A stretch of DNA of 64,000 nucleotides, from NCBI RefSeq assembly GCF_000374525.1, contig NZ_KB894574.1, forward strand, positions 248,001-312,000. The letters are read 5' to 3'. The notes beneath the pieces were generated by a model, which saw only the letters and a program-made list of their open reading frames with translations, did not search any database and was not told the DNA's origin. Position 1 is the stretch's first letter, and every line of letters starts with the position of its first letter. The translations under genes were made by a program, and so were the position numbers. The stretch comes from Amorphus coralli DSM 19760 (lineage in GTDB: Bacteria; Pseudomonadota; Alphaproteobacteria; Rhizobiales; Amorphaceae). Of the stretch, positions 23,684-36,012 are shown one piece after another.

Positions 23684-25675
23684 TCAGCCTTCTCCCCAGG
23701 CCGCAAGGGCCTGGTCGATCGCCTCGGCCCCGTCAGGCCCCTTGTCGAGCGTCAGGATGGCGCGGCCGCCATTGGTGTAGAGCAGCGGGATGTCGATCCA
23801 GCTGCGGTCCTTCAGCAGCTGCAAATTCTTCTGCTGGTCCGCGTCGGAGGCCGACAGGGCGATCCAGAAGAGATTGTCCGACACCTTCGCCGACGCACCC
23901 AGCAGCGCATTTCCCTGCGCCGCCTCGGTCTGCTTCATGATCAGACCGGGCACGTTGGCGATGCCACCGCCGGGGAAGTCGTCCGACAGGTTGAACTGCG
24001 CCTCGATCAGGTGGCTCGCCGGCAACGCCGAATCGCTGTTCTTGCGGAACAGGAGGTCGACGGTCATGTCGCGGTCCGGTACGCGCAGCGTGGCCTTCAC
24101 CACCGGCTCGGGGGGCTGCCCGCCGATGGATTCCTCCGTGTACTGCCAGTCGAGCGTGCCGCGCAGGGCATTGCCGCCCTGGGCCGCGCTGGCCCCTTCC
24201 TCGTAGAGCACGGCCTCGAACGTGCCGTCGGCGGGGGCGGGCGTGGAGTCGCGGACATCCTCGGCGGGAGCGGTCGCGGTCTGCGACGTGCCGGTTGCCG
24301 CTGGCGACTGGGCAGGAGCCGTGCCCGGTAGGGCCTGGTTAGAGGCCGCCGGCTCGCCGTTGCCGTTGCGCGGAGTGACCACCCGGGTGGTCTTCACCGT
24401 CCGGGCGTCGGGCGCAACAACCGGGGCGGCCTCGTTCTCGGACGGAGCGCCGATCCGGTCGGAAATCTTGTTGGAATCGGCGTCTGCCGCCGTTTCCCCG
24501 GAGGCGGTGGTTTCGGACGAAGAGGCCGGCTCGCTCGTCTCTCCGGACGGCGACGTGACCATCGCCATGATGGTGTCGCGCTGGGTGTAGAGCGCGAGCG
24601 CGCCCGCACCGAGGATCACGATGATGATGATCGGCGCGACCAGCCAGCGGAAGCTGCGCCGGCGGCCCTGCTCCTCCTCCGCGTAGTAGGGCTCGTCATA
24701 GCCCCCATCGTCGTAACCGTCGTCGTAGGCCTCGTCCTCATAGGCCTCGTCTTCGTAGCCGTCGTCCTCGCGCAACCCGTCCTGGCCGTCGTCGGCGTAG
24801 GACTCGTCGGCCTGCGGATCGGGATCGGCTGCGGCCAGCGTGACCGTCGGCTCCGGAGTCCCCTTGCGGCGGCGCAGCCAGCCGCGGCGATCGGCGGTCG
24901 GAGCGATGGCCGGCTCTTCGGCCTCGGCCGCCGCTTCCTCGATTTCCTCGTCGCTGAGATCGTCCTGCGGTCCCGCTTCGGGCGGAACGGCGGGTGCGCC
25001 TCGGCCGGCATCGCCGCGACCGAATGGCCGGCGGAACGCGCCCCGGCGACCGGAGGTCGTATCGGAAGCGTCGTCGGCAGCCTCCGTTCCGAGTTCTTCG
25101 GCCTCAGGCTCCGATGACGGAGCCGCGGGACGGCCGAGCGTCGGCTCGCGACGGCGCTGCGGCACATCCGCCACAGGGATCTCCGCTGACGCGTCCTCGT
25201 CCGCCGCATCAACGGCCGGAGCGGCAGGGCGGGGCGGAGCCGCCGTGGGAGCACGGGGCGTCACGGTCGGAGCGTTGGCGCGCGGCGCGGCGACCGGGGC
25301 CCGGGGCGCAGCAGCCCTCGGGGCCGGCGTCGGCTGCTCGTCGTCGTCCGCATCCGGCTGGGCCAGCGGGGGAGCGGGGCGCGGGGGAGCCGGACGCGGC
25401 GGCGCACTCGGGCGCGCGGCAGCAGGGGCGGTCGGTGAGGCAGCCGACGGCGTCGACCGCCCGGCACGGGCGATTTCCGCCTCGAGCTTGCGGATCGCAT
25501 CTTCCAGAGCAAGCCGCTGCTGCGTCACCTCTTGCGCCGGCAGCGGCGGGTCGAGGCTCTGCAACTGCTTCAGGAGCGCCTTGCGGGCCTTGTCGTAGAC
25601 GGCCCGCCGGTTGGGACCGCTCTTGTCCGGCAAAGCCGAGACGGCTCGTTTCAGGACCGTGTGGAAATCCGCCAT
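23684..25675 (-). CDS. large single-pass membrane protein of unknown function
   Basis: A 663-aa protein. The N-terminal 75 residues are a charged helical domain (VLKRAVSALPDKSG, later RLALEDAIRKLEAEI). Then come about 250 residues of Pro/Ala-rich and acidic low-complexity sequence, one membrane helix at about 341-365 (APIIIIVILGAGALAL), another disordered stretch, and a compact C-terminal domain from about residue 500. That last domain looks folded (TFEAVLYEEG, LDWQYTEE, DLLFRKNSD). This architecture places the C-terminus in the periplasm. It lies 39 bp after purA, so it is probably co-transcribed. Relatives occur in rhizobia as hypothetical proteins, from memory. Function is unknown. Confidence 0.82.
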   Translation of the reverse strand: MADFHTVLKRAVSALPDKSGPNRRAVYDKARKALLKQLQSLDPPLPAQEVTQQRLALEDAIRKLEAEIARAGRSTPSAASPTAPAAARPSAPPRPAPPRPAPPLAQPDADDDEQPTPAPRAAAPRAPVAAPRANAPTVTPRAPTAAPPRPAAPAVDAADEDASAEIPVADVPQRRREPTLGRPAAPSSEPEAEELGTEAADDASDTTSGRRGAFRRPFGRGDAGRGAPAVPPEAGPQDDLSDEEIEEAAAEAEEPAIAPTADRRGWLRRRKGTPEPTVTLAAADPDPQADESYADDGQDGLREDDGYEDEAYEDEAYDDGYDDGGYDEPYYAEEEQGRRRSFRWLVAPIIIIVILGAGALALYTQRDTIMAMVTSPSGETSEPASSSETTASGETAADADSNKISDRIGAPSENEAAPVVAPDARTVKTTRVVTPRNGNGEPAASNQALPGTAPAQSPAATGTSQTATAPAEDVRDSTPAPADGTFEAVLYEEGASAAQGGNALRGTLDWQYTEESIGGQPPEPVVKATLRVPDRDMTVDLLFRKNSDSALPASHLIEAQFNLSDDFPGGGIANVPGLIMKQTEAAQGNALLGASAKVSDNLFWIALSASDADQQKNLQLLKDRSWIDIPLLYTNGGRAILTLDKGPDGAEAIDQALAAWGEG

Positions 25676-25714
25676 CGCGCGAGAGGGGCCCTATTGCTGT
25701 GAGTTTGCGGAGAC

Positions 25715-28131
<2,417 letters not shown>

Positions 28132-28204
28132 TGCCACCGGCACCGTCCGGGCCGTCGTGGGAAAACGGGTGGTTCGGTCCCCTGCACTGCCCCATGGTCC
28201 GGCA

Positions 28205-29140
28205 ATGACCACGACCCGCACCGCTCGTCCGAGCCCGCTTGTCCTGTCGCCCCGCGACTGGGCGATGCTGATCACCCTGTCCGTCCTTTGGGGCGGCTCC
28301 TTCTTCTTCGCCAAGATCGCGCTGGCGGAGATTCCGCCGCTGACCCTCGTGGCGCTCCGGGTGGGCATCGCAGCCGCGGCCCTGCACGTCCTGCTCTTCG
28401 CCCGGGGCATGGGCTCGCCGCTTCTCGACCGGCGCTTTCCCGCACTTGTCGTGCTCGGCATCTTCAACAACGTCATCCCGTTCTCGCTGCTGTTCTGGGC
28501 CCAGCAGTCGATCCCGTCCGGGCTTGCCTCGATCCTCAACGCCACGACGCCGATCTTCACCATGGTCCTGGCAACGGCGTTTACCGCCGACGACAAGGCA
28601 ACGCCGCTGAAGATCGGCGGCATCGCGCTCGGCTTTACCGGTGTGGTGGTGATGCTTGGCACAGGGCTGAGCGGCGCCGGCAGCGGGAGCGCAATCCTGC
28701 CCCAGATCGCCTGCCTCGGCGCCGCCTGCTCCTATGGTGTCTCCGCGATGATCGCGCGCCGGATGCAGGCGCCGCCGCTCACCATCGCCTCCGGCCAGCT
28801 CACCGGCTCCACCCTCCTGATGATCCCGCTCGCGCTGGTCGTCGAGGTCCCCTGGACGCTGGCCATGCCGAGCCCTGCGGTGATCGCCGCGGTGCTCGCG
28901 CTGGCGCTTGCCTCCTCCGCGTTCGGCTATCTTCTCTACTTCGCGATTCTGAGATCGGCCGGCGCCACCAACGCTTCCCTGGTGACCTACCTGGTGCCGG
29001 TCAGCGCCATCCTGCTGGGCACGATCTTCCTGGGCGAACGGCTCGGCCTCGCCGACTATGCCGGCATGGTGCTGATCATCGGCGGCATTGCGCTTGCCCA
29101 GGGCCGGCTGCGACGCCCGCGCCGCACGGCTGGCGCCTGA
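28205..29140 (+). CDS. EamA/DMT-family transporter (copy 2)
   Basis: A 311-aa ten-helix transporter. The first EamA half shows LSVLWGGSFFFAKIAL and the second shows LVPVSAILLGTIFLGERL followed by GMVLIIGGIALAQGR. I chose ATG 28205 because the short stretch from an earlier GTG (28157) is polar and unlike family starts; the ribosome-binding site is weak for both. It is not a recent duplicate of the preceding gene. Substrate unknown. Confidence 0.88.
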   Translation: MTTTRTARPSPLVLSPRDWAMLITLSVLWGGSFFFAKIALAEIPPLTLVALRVGIAAAALHVLLFARGMGSPLLDRRFPALVVLGIFNNVIPFSLLFWAQQSIPSGLASILNATTPIFTMVLATAFTADDKATPLKIGGIALGFTGVVVMLGTGLSGAGSGSAILPQIACLGAACSYGVSAMIARRMQAPPLTIASGQLTGSTLLMIPLALVVEVPWTLAMPSPAVIAAVLALALASSAFGYLLYFAILRSAGATNASLVTYLVPVSAILLGTIFLGERLGLADYAGMVLIIGGIALAQGRLRRPRRTAGA

Positions 29141-29233
29141 GCGTGTTGAGCCGCAGCATTGGAAGTCACAACCGCCCTGCCCTCCGCCTCCGCTGGGGGG
29201 GCCTGGGGAAGGCCCGTCGTCAATCTGCCCAAC

Positions 29234-29263
29234 GAAAAACGGCGGACCCTTTCGGGCCCGCCG
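29234..29263 (-). terminator. intrinsic terminator of serA
   Basis: Arms CGGCGGACCC (29240-29249) and GGGCCCGCCG (29254-29263) pair with one mismatch around TTTC. Read on the minus strand the stem is followed by TTTTTCG. It lies 43 bp after the serA stop. Confidence 0.9.
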
Positions 29264-29305
29264 CGAGGTCGACCGGTGTCCGGTCCTGGGAGAAATGAAG
29301 ATCGC

Positions 29306-30892
29306 TCAGAACGACAGCAGCTTCACCTGGGTCACCAGCGGCAGCGCGTTCACCGCGTTCAGCACGTCCGGGCTCACCGGCTCGTCGATCTCCACCAGGC
29401 AGATGGCCTCGCCGCCGCGGGCGTCACGGCCGAGATTGAAAGTGGCGATGTTGACGCCGGCCTCGCCGAGCGTGGTGCCCAGCTTGCCGATAAAGCCCGG
29501 CTTGTCCTCGTTGGTGACGTAGAGCATGTGGTCGCCGAGCTCGGCTTCCATGTTGATGCCCTTGACCTGGATGACGCGCGGCTTGCCGTCGGTGAAGACG
29601 GTGCCGGCAACGGACCGCTCCTGGCGCTCGGTGATGACCGTCAAGCGGATGTAGTTCTCGTAGGCGCCGCGCTGCTCGCGCCGGACCTCTTCTACCGCAA
29701 TGCCGCGCTCGCGGGCGATCGCCGGCGCCGACACCGCGTTGACGTCCTGCAGCAGCGGGCGCATCAGGCCGGTCAGCGCCGCCGAGGTCAGCGCGCGGAT
29801 GTTCATCTCCGCCACGTCGCCCTCATACTCGACGCGCACGCCCTTGAGACCGGTCTCGGTGAGCTGGCCGGCGAAGGAACCGAGCTGCTCGGCGAGCTTG
29901 GCGAACGGGGTGAGCCGCGGCGCCTCTTCCGCCGAGATCGACGGCATGTTGAGGGCGTTGGTCACGGCGCCGGTCAGCAGGTAGTCGGACATCTGCTCGG
30001 CAACCTGGAGCGCAACATTTTCCTGCGCCTCGCTGGTGGCGGCGCCCAGGTGCGGCGTGCAGACCAGGTTCGGCGCACCGAACAGCACGTTCTCCTTGGC
30101 CGGCTCCTCGGAGAACACGTCGATGCCGGCACCGCCGACCTTGCCGGAGTCGAGGGCGGCGCGCAGGTCCTCCTCGACGATCAGGCCGCCGCGGGCGCAG
30201 TTGATGATGATGACGCCGTCCTTCATCTTCTCGATGGCGGCGGCGTCGACGATGTTGCGCGTCTTGTCGGTGAGCGGCGTGTGCATGGTCAGCACGTCGG
30301 CGCGGCGGAACAGCTCGTCGAGCTCCACCTTCTCCACCCCAAGCTCCAGCGCCCGGTCGACGGACAGGAACGGATCGAAAGCGATGACGCGCATCGACAG
30401 GCCGATGCCGCGGGCAGCCACGATCGAACCGATGTTGCCGCAGCCGATCACGCCCAGCGTCTTGCCGGTGATCTCGGCGCCCATGAACTTGTTCTTCTCC
30501 CACTTGCCGGCCTGGGTGGAGACGTCGGCGGCGGGGATCTGGCGGGCGACGGAGAACATCATCGCGATGGCGTGCTCGGCCGTCGTGATGGAGTTGCCGA
30601 ACGGCGTGTTCATGACGATCACGCCCTTCTTGGTGGCGGTCGGCACGTCCACGTTGTCGACGCCGATGCCGGCGCGGCCGATGACCTTCAGGTTGCCGGC
30701 CTTTTCCAGCAGCTTGTCGGTGACCTTGGTGGCCGAGCGGATGGCGAGACCGTCGAAGTCGCCGATCATCTCGGCGAGCTTGTCCTTGTCCTTGCCGAGG
30801 TCCGGCTCGTAGGTGACCTCGATGCCACGGTTGCGGAAGATGTCGACGGCGGTCGGCGAAAGCTTGTCGGAAATCAGAACCTTGGGAGCCAT
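29306..30892 (-). CDS. serA: D-3-phosphoglycerate dehydrogenase
   Basis: A 528-aa long-form SerA starting at ATG 30892. It has an N-terminal substrate domain, then the NAD fold with TLGVIGCGNIGSIVA (about residue 146). The catalytic trio is visible: INCARGGLI for Arg, DVFSEEPA for Glu and PHLGAATSEA for His. Next come the ASB-like intervening domain and a C-terminal ACT domain (EDKPGFIGKLGTTLGEAGVN) that usually binds serine. It makes the first step of serine synthesis. serC lies 122 bp upstream in the same direction. Confidence 0.96.
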   Translation of the reverse strand: MAPKVLISDKLSPTAVDIFRNRGIEVTYEPDLGKDKDKLAEMIGDFDGLAIRSATKVTDKLLEKAGNLKVIGRAGIGVDNVDVPTATKKGVIVMNTPFGNSITTAEHAIAMMFSVARQIPAADVSTQAGKWEKNKFMGAEITGKTLGVIGCGNIGSIVAARGIGLSMRVIAFDPFLSVDRALELGVEKVELDELFRRADVLTMHTPLTDKTRNIVDAAAIEKMKDGVIIINCARGGLIVEEDLRAALDSGKVGGAGIDVFSEEPAKENVLFGAPNLVCTPHLGAATSEAQENVALQVAEQMSDYLLTGAVTNALNMPSISAEEAPRLTPFAKLAEQLGSFAGQLTETGLKGVRVEYEGDVAEMNIRALTSAALTGLMRPLLQDVNAVSAPAIARERGIAVEEVRREQRGAYENYIRLTVITERQERSVAGTVFTDGKPRVIQVKGINMEAELGDHMLYVTNEDKPGFIGKLGTTLGEAGVNIATFNLGRDARGGEAICLVEIDEPVSPDVLNAVNALPLVTQVKLLSF

Positions 30893-31014
30893 GGGAGCAA
30901 TCCTCTGGTGGCAATTGCGCAGCTTGGGCCGGGCGGTCCGCCCGGGCGCGCGATATGAAAAGAATGGGGAAGGGACCGCCGGCGGAGGCCGGCGGCCGAA
31001 TGCCGTGAGCGCGC

Positions 31015-32193
31015 CTAGGCGGCCTTGGCGAGCTCGGACTTCTCCGCCGCGAAGGCCCAGTCGAGCCACGCGGTGAGCGCTTCCAGATCGGATGCCTCGA
31101 TCGTCGCGCCGGTCCAGATCCGAAGACCCGCCGGGGCGTCGCGATAGGCGCCGATGTCGTAGGCAACGCCTTCCTTGTCGAGACGCGTGACCATCGCCTT
31201 GGCAAAGGCCGCCTGCTCGTCGTCGGAGCGCCCGGCGATGTCGGGATCGACGATCTTGAGGCAGACGCTCGTGTTCGAGCGCGTTTCCGGCTTCACCGCC
31301 AGGAAGTCGACCCAGTCGGTCTTCGCCACCCAGGCGTCGATCGCTGCGAAATTGGCGTCGGCACGGGCGAACAGGCCCTCCTTGCCGCCAAGCGACTTCG
31401 ACCAGGAAAGCGCGTCCAGATAGTCCTCGACGCAGAGCATGGAGGGCGTGTTGATCGTCTCGCCCTTGAAGATGCCCTCGTTGAGCTTGCCGCCCTTGGT
31501 CATGCGGAAGATCTTCGGCAGCGGCCGCTCGGGCGTGAAGCTCTCGAGACGCTCCACCGCGCGCGGCGACAGGATCAGCATGCCGTGCGCCGCCTCGCCG
31601 CCGAGCACCTTCTGCCAGGAAAAGGTCACGACATCGAGCTTGTCGAAGGGCAGGTCCTGGGCGAACGCCGCGGAGGTCGCGTCGCAGATGGTGAGGCCCG
31701 CGCGGTCGGCCGGGATCGCGTCGCCGGTCGGCACGCGCACGCCGGAGGTGGTGCCGTTCCAGGTGAACACCACGTCGCGGTCGAAATCGATCTCGGAGAA
31801 GTCGACGATCTCGCCGTAGCCGGCCTTCAGGATCCGGCAGTCGGCCAGCTTCAGCTGCTTCTGGGCATCGGTGACCCAGCCTTCGCCGAAGGATTCCCAG
31901 GCGACCATGTCGACGCCGCGGGCGCCGAGCATCGACCACATGGCCATCTCGACCGCGCCCGTGTCGGACGCGGGCACGATGCCGATCTTGTAGTCGGCCG
32001 GCACCCCGAGAACCTCGCGGGTGTCTTCGATTGCCTGGAGAAGCTTGGATTTTCCGATCTTGGCGCGGTGCGAGCGGCCGAGAGCCGCATTCGTCAGCGC
32101 TTCGAGCGACCAGCCGGGCCGCTTGGCACAAGGACCGGACGAAAAGTTCGGATTGGCCGGACGCACGTCCGGCTTCGTGGCAGTGCTGCTCAT
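31015..32193 (-). CDS. serC: phosphoserine aminotransferase
   Basis: A 392-aa PLP enzyme of the alphaproteobacterial SerC type. It opens [15 protein letters not shown], and the PLP-lysine segment is [15 protein letters not shown] (Lys near residue 195). An aspartate that pairs with the PLP ring is in [10 protein letters not shown]. It converts phosphohydroxypyruvate and glutamate to phosphoserine, following SerA. The ATG at 32193 is preceded by two hairpins, the nearer one holding the Shine-Dalgarno. Confidence 0.95.
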   Translation of the reverse strand: MSSTATKPDVRPANPNFSSGPCAKRPGWSLEALTNAALGRSHRAKIGKSKLLQAIEDTREVLGVPADYKIGIVPASDTGAVEMAMWSMLGARGVDMVAWESFGEGWVTDAQKQLKLADCRILKAGYGEIVDFSEIDFDRDVVFTWNGTTSGVRVPTGDAIPADRAGLTICDATSAAFAQDLPFDKLDVVTFSWQKVLGGEAAHGMLILSPRAVERLESFTPERPLPKIFRMTKGGKLNEGIFKGETINTPSMLCVEDYLDALSWSKSLGGKEGLFARADANFAAIDAWVAKTDWVDFLAVKPETRSNTSVCLKIVDPDIAGRSDDEQAAFAKAMVTRLDKEGVAYDIGAYRDAPAGLRIWTGATIEASDLEALTAWLDWAFAAEKSELAKAA

Positions 32194-32195
32194 GG

Positions 32196-32236
32196 AGCTA
32201 TCCTTCCAGATAGTCGCCCCTCGTTGGGGAGGGGTG
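32196..32236 (-). promoter_or_regulatory. two-hairpin leader just upstream of serC
   Basis: On the minus strand, CCCCTC/GAGGGG (32217-32234) forms one hairpin and CTATC/GATAG (32198-32213) the next. The second hairpin's loop carries GGAAG, with the AGGA ribosome-binding core straddling loop and stem. A conserved serC leader RNA has been described in alphaproteobacteria; position and size fit, but I could not compare it with that family's model. Confidence 0.5.
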
Positions 32237-32466
32237 TCCCACGGACGGCGATACTCCCGAGCGCTGTCGCAATCAAGCGGATCCGCAGACGATGCCGCGG
32301 ATTCCGCAACCCTCTGAGGGAGGCATGCCCCCTTGTTCCATGCCCCGAAACCGACGCGCGGCGCGGCTTCGCGAGGGGCCCGATAGCTGCCGCGAAGCCT
32401 GCGTCATTCCGCCGCAATGAAAGGGTGGAGGGAGGCCGGGACGAACGCCCAAAGCCTCCCCGCAGG

Positions 32467-33894
32467 TCAGCCGGGATCGGTCTCCGACCAGATGTCCTCG
32501 TCGATCTGACCGGCGAGCTCGGGATAGGCGGCCGCGTGGAAGCGCGGCACCTTCCCTTCCTTCTTCTGGTCGAAATAGTCCCGGGTCAGCTTCACCACCG
32601 TTCCGGACAGGAGCACGATGGCGATCAGGTTGATGGTTGCCATCAGTCCCATGGAGGCGTCGGCGGTGTTGAACACCGTCGCCACGCTCTGCATCGCCCC
32701 CCAGACGACCATGGCCAGCACAGCCGCGCGCAGGACGTTCAGCTGCAGCTTGTGACCCAGCCCCAGGAAGGTCATCGCGTTTTCCGCGTAGGAGTAGTTG
32801 CCGATGATCGAGGTGAAGGCGAAGAACAGGATCGCGATGGCGATGAAATCGTCGCCGAACGAGCCGATCTGCGCCGTCAGCGCATCCTGAGTGAGCTGGG
32901 TGCCGGTGACGCCCGAGGAGGGATCGAGTACCCCCGACAGCAGGATCATGATTGCCGTCGCGGTGCAGATGAGGATCGTGTCGATGAACACGCCCAGCGC
33001 CTGCACCAGGCCCTGCGAGGAGGGGTGATGCGGATCGGGCGTGGCGACGGCGGCGATGTTCGGCGCCGAGCCCATGCCGGCCTCGTTGGAGAAGAGGCCT
33101 CGCTTCACGCCGTTGAGCAGCGCCGCCATGACGCCGCCGGTGATGCCGCCTGCGGCCTCTTCAAGACCGAATGCGCTGCCGACGATGGTGGCGAGGACGC
33201 CCGGAACCGCCGTGATGTTCATCACCAGAATGAAGATCGCCAGGAGCAGATAGGCACCGGCCATGAACGGCACGATGACCTCCGCCACCCGGGCGATCTG
33301 GCGAATGCCGCCGAAGATCACGATGCCGGCCATCGCCGCAACCACCAGGCCGACGCCGAGCTTCGGCACGCCGTAGGCGCCCTGCATGGCATCGGCAATG
33401 GAGTTTGCCTGGACCGCGTTGAAGATGAGGCCGAACGACAGGATCAGGCAGACGGAGAACACCGCCCCGGCCCACGGCACGCCGAGCCCGCGCGCCAGGT
33501 AGAAGGCCGGGCCGCCGCGATACTGCCCCTCGTCGTTCCTGACCTTGTAGAGCTGGGCGAGCGTCGATTCCGAATAGGCCGTCGCCATGCCGACGAGCGC
33601 CACCATCCACATCCAGAAGATCGCGCCGGGGCCGCCCAGCGACAGGGCCACCGCAACACCGGCGAGATTGCCGGTGCCGACCCGTGACGCAAGGCTGGTG
33701 CACAGGGCCTGGAAGGGCGTGATGCCGGACTTGTCGTTCTCGCCGGAGCCCAGCACCGCGCGGAACATCTCCGGGAAGTGCCGGAACTGGAGGAACCCCA
33801 GCCGCAGCGTGAAGAAAATGCCGACGGCGAGAAGGCCGTAAACCAGCACATAGCCCCAGAGGATGGAATTGAGGAAGTCGATGATCGCTGACAT
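32467..33894 (-). CDS. alanine/glycine:cation (Na+) symporter, AGCS family
   Basis: A 475-aa inner-membrane transporter starting at ATG 33894. It has about eleven hydrophobic helices. The AGCS hallmark is SLASRVGTGNLAGVAVALSLGGPGA (about residue 75, here cut in two: SLASRVGTGNLAGV and LGGPGAIFWMW). GLFSNEAGMGSAPNIAA is the second hallmark. It imports alanine or glycine with sodium. It is separated from serC by 273 bp and looks like its own unit; the genetic proximity to serine genes is suggestive only. Confidence 0.93.
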   Translation of the reverse strand: MSAIIDFLNSILWGYVLVYGLLAVGIFFTLRLGFLQFRHFPEMFRAVLGSGENDKSGITPFQALCTSLASRVGTGNLAGVAVALSLGGPGAIFWMWMVALVGMATAYSESTLAQLYKVRNDEGQYRGGPAFYLARGLGVPWAGAVFSVCLILSFGLIFNAVQANSIADAMQGAYGVPKLGVGLVVAAMAGIVIFGGIRQIARVAEVIVPFMAGAYLLLAIFILVMNITAVPGVLATIVGSAFGLEEAAGGITGGVMAALLNGVKRGLFSNEAGMGSAPNIAAVATPDPHHPSSQGLVQALGVFIDTILICTATAIMILLSGVLDPSSGVTGTQLTQDALTAQIGSFGDDFIAIAILFFAFTSIIGNYSYAENAMTFLGLGHKLQLNVLRAAVLAMVVWGAMQSVATVFNTADASMGLMATINLIAIVLLSGTVVKLTRDYFDQKKEGKVPRFHAAAYPELAGQIDEDIWSETDPG

Positions 33895-34216
33895 GTGTCG
33901 GCCCCTTGGCGGCCGGTCGAACAGGACGCAGGCTCGCCCCGCCGTCCTGTCAGACCTGTGTGTCTGACCGGGCCCGACATGGACCCGGCGCTCGCTCTTG
34001 CGTCGGCACGGCGACTGGCGCACCCGGTGCGTCCGTCACGACTTGCACGAGCATAGACGCGAGGGACCGCGGCAGCCAAGGGATGGTCCCGGTTCCGGTT
34101 AACGATTCCGGGCCGCGGACCGGCGTGCATGCTGCCGGCGACAGGGCGACGCCGCCGGCCAACCGGCAGCGTCGCGGACAGTCGGATTCGGGCAACCGCA
34201 GGCAGCCGCCCCGTCT
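33895..34216. other. gene-free region between the AGCS symporter and PiT genes
   Basis: This 322-bp region holds no supported gene. It would contain the leader of the AGCS symporter gene (minus strand). One perfect inverted repeat, GTCAGAC-N6-GTCTGAC at 33949-33968, lies 55 bp before that start and could be an operator or a hairpin. A glycine-riboswitch core was looked for and not seen. Confidence 0.4.
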
Positions 34217-35860
34217 TCAGAAAATCTGCAACAGCAGCAGATAGATCCCACCGGACAGCGTGATCGCAGCCGGAAGCGTCAGCACCCAGGCCAGCGCGAG
34301 ATTTCGCACCGTCGACATCTGCAGCCCCGAGCCGTTGGCCGCCATCGTACCGGCCACGCCCGATGACAGCACTTGCGTGGTCGAGACGGGCAGACCGAAG
34401 CCATCGGCGGCGAGGATGGTGCCCATGGCCACCACTTCCGCCGCACCGCCCTGGGCGTAGGTGAGATGCGTCTTGCCGATCTTTTCGCCGACCGTGACGA
34501 CGATGCGCTTCCAGCCGACCATCGTCCCGAGCCCGAGGGCGATGGCCACCGCGATCTTCACCCAAAGCGGGATGAACTTGGTCGCCTCGTCGAGCGAGCG
34601 TTCGAAGGCCAGCAGGTTCTGGCGTGTTTCGGTATCGAAGGCCGGTTCGCCGGTCTTGAGCATGACCCGGATCGTCTCGGAGGTCAGATACATGTCGTTG
34701 CGCACGTTGGACACGGCAGACGCCGGAACGTCCGCGAGCGTCGGCGCACCAGCCACGTCCCTCGCCAGTTGCCGGGTGATCGCCGCAAGGGCCGGCACGG
34801 TGTCCGGCGCAAGCGTGCGATCGCGCACGTAGGCGGTGAGCGTGGCCCGGGGATCCTCGCCCGGCGCCAGCGCCGCCCCGCCATCGCCCGTGCCGCTCAC
34901 CTCGGTCAGCGACGTCGCCGTGACCTGGGCGAGCGCGCGGAACTGCGCCATGTCCGCCGGCGACACCGCCTTGTTCAGCGCGTAGGTGGTTGGCACGATG
35001 CCGATGAGGATGAGCATGATCAGACCCATGCCCTTCTGCCCGTCGTTGGAACCGTGGGCAAAGGACACGCCGGTGCACGTCAGCACCAGGATGCTGCGGA
35101 TCCACCACGGCGGCGCCTTCTTTTTCTTCGGTTCACGGTAGAGATCCGGGTTCTTGACCAGCACCTTCAGGGCGACGAGCAGCAGGCCCGCGGCGATGAA
35201 GCCGATCACCGGCGAGAACAGAAGCGAGTAGCCGATCTTGGTGGCCTGGCTCCAGTCGACGCCGGAGGTGCCGCTGAACCCGTGCAGAAGCTGATTGGCC
35301 AGTCCGACACCGATGATCGAACCGATCAGGGTGTGCGAGGACGAGGCGGGCAGACCCAGATACCAGGTCCCGAGATTCCAGATGATCGCGGCAATCAGGA
35401 GGGCGAAGACCATCGCCATGCCGGCCGAGGACCCGACATTGAGGATCAGTTCCACCGGCAGAAGCGAGATGATGCCAAAGGCCACGGCCCCGGACGAGGC
35501 CAGCACGCCGAGGAAATTCCACAGGCCGGACCAGACGACGGCGAAATGGGCCGGTAGGGAGTTGGTGTAGATCACCGTCGCAACGGCATTCGCCGTATCG
35601 TGAAACCCGTTCACGAACTCGAACCCGAGCGCAATCAGCAGCGCCAGGAGCAGCAGGGCGAAAGGAATGATCGCCAGTGTGGACGTTCCGCTGGCGTCGA
35701 TGTCCTTGACGATCGACCAGACAACGAATGCCAGCCCGCCGAGCAGGACCAGCACGAAGATGATGGGCCCTGCCGGACCCTTGCTCTGACGATCGAGATC
35801 GACCCGCGACTCGGCGTCCGGCTCCGACGCCGCGTCCGCGACGGCAACTTGTTTCTGCAT
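34217..35860 (-). CDS. inorganic phosphate transporter, PiT family
   Basis: A 547-aa membrane protein starting at ATG 35860. The duplicated PiT signature is present: EFVNGFHDTANAVATVIYTN in the first half and SFAHGSNDGQKGMGLI in the second. PASSSHTLIGSI is the first-half conserved SSSH motif and LPVSTTQVL its partner. A central hydrophilic insert of about 150 residues separates the halves, typical of longer PiT proteins. It moves phosphate with a cation at low affinity. There is no pap/phoU partner gene next to it. Confidence 0.93.
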   Translation of the reverse strand: MQKQVAVADAASEPDAESRVDLDRQSKGPAGPIIFVLVLLGGLAFVVWSIVKDIDASGTSTLAIIPFALLLLALLIALGFEFVNGFHDTANAVATVIYTNSLPAHFAVVWSGLWNFLGVLASSGAVAFGIISLLPVELILNVGSSAGMAMVFALLIAAIIWNLGTWYLGLPASSSHTLIGSIIGVGLANQLLHGFSGTSGVDWSQATKIGYSLLFSPVIGFIAAGLLLVALKVLVKNPDLYREPKKKKAPPWWIRSILVLTCTGVSFAHGSNDGQKGMGLIMLILIGIVPTTYALNKAVSPADMAQFRALAQVTATSLTEVSGTGDGGAALAPGEDPRATLTAYVRDRTLAPDTVPALAAITRQLARDVAGAPTLADVPASAVSNVRNDMYLTSETIRVMLKTGEPAFDTETRQNLLAFERSLDEATKFIPLWVKIAVAIALGLGTMVGWKRIVVTVGEKIGKTHLTYAQGGAAEVVAMGTILAADGFGLPVSTTQVLSSGVAGTMAANGSGLQMSTVRNLALAWVLTLPAAITLSGGIYLLLLQIF

Positions 35861-36012
35861 GGATGACCCCACCCCGATATGGAGCCTGGGTCATGCAAAG
35901 TTGCTGTAACGGGCCGATGACGAAAGGAGGCCAGGCAGCGGATTCATCCGGATGCCCACGATCTTTCGGCGTCGGCCTTTTTTCCCGGCTCATGGGCCGG
36001 GAGGTGGCACAC

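Noticed and set aside
33895-34216. Glycine riboswitch before the AGCS symporter
   Set aside because: The conserved glycine aptamer core could not be found on the minus strand.
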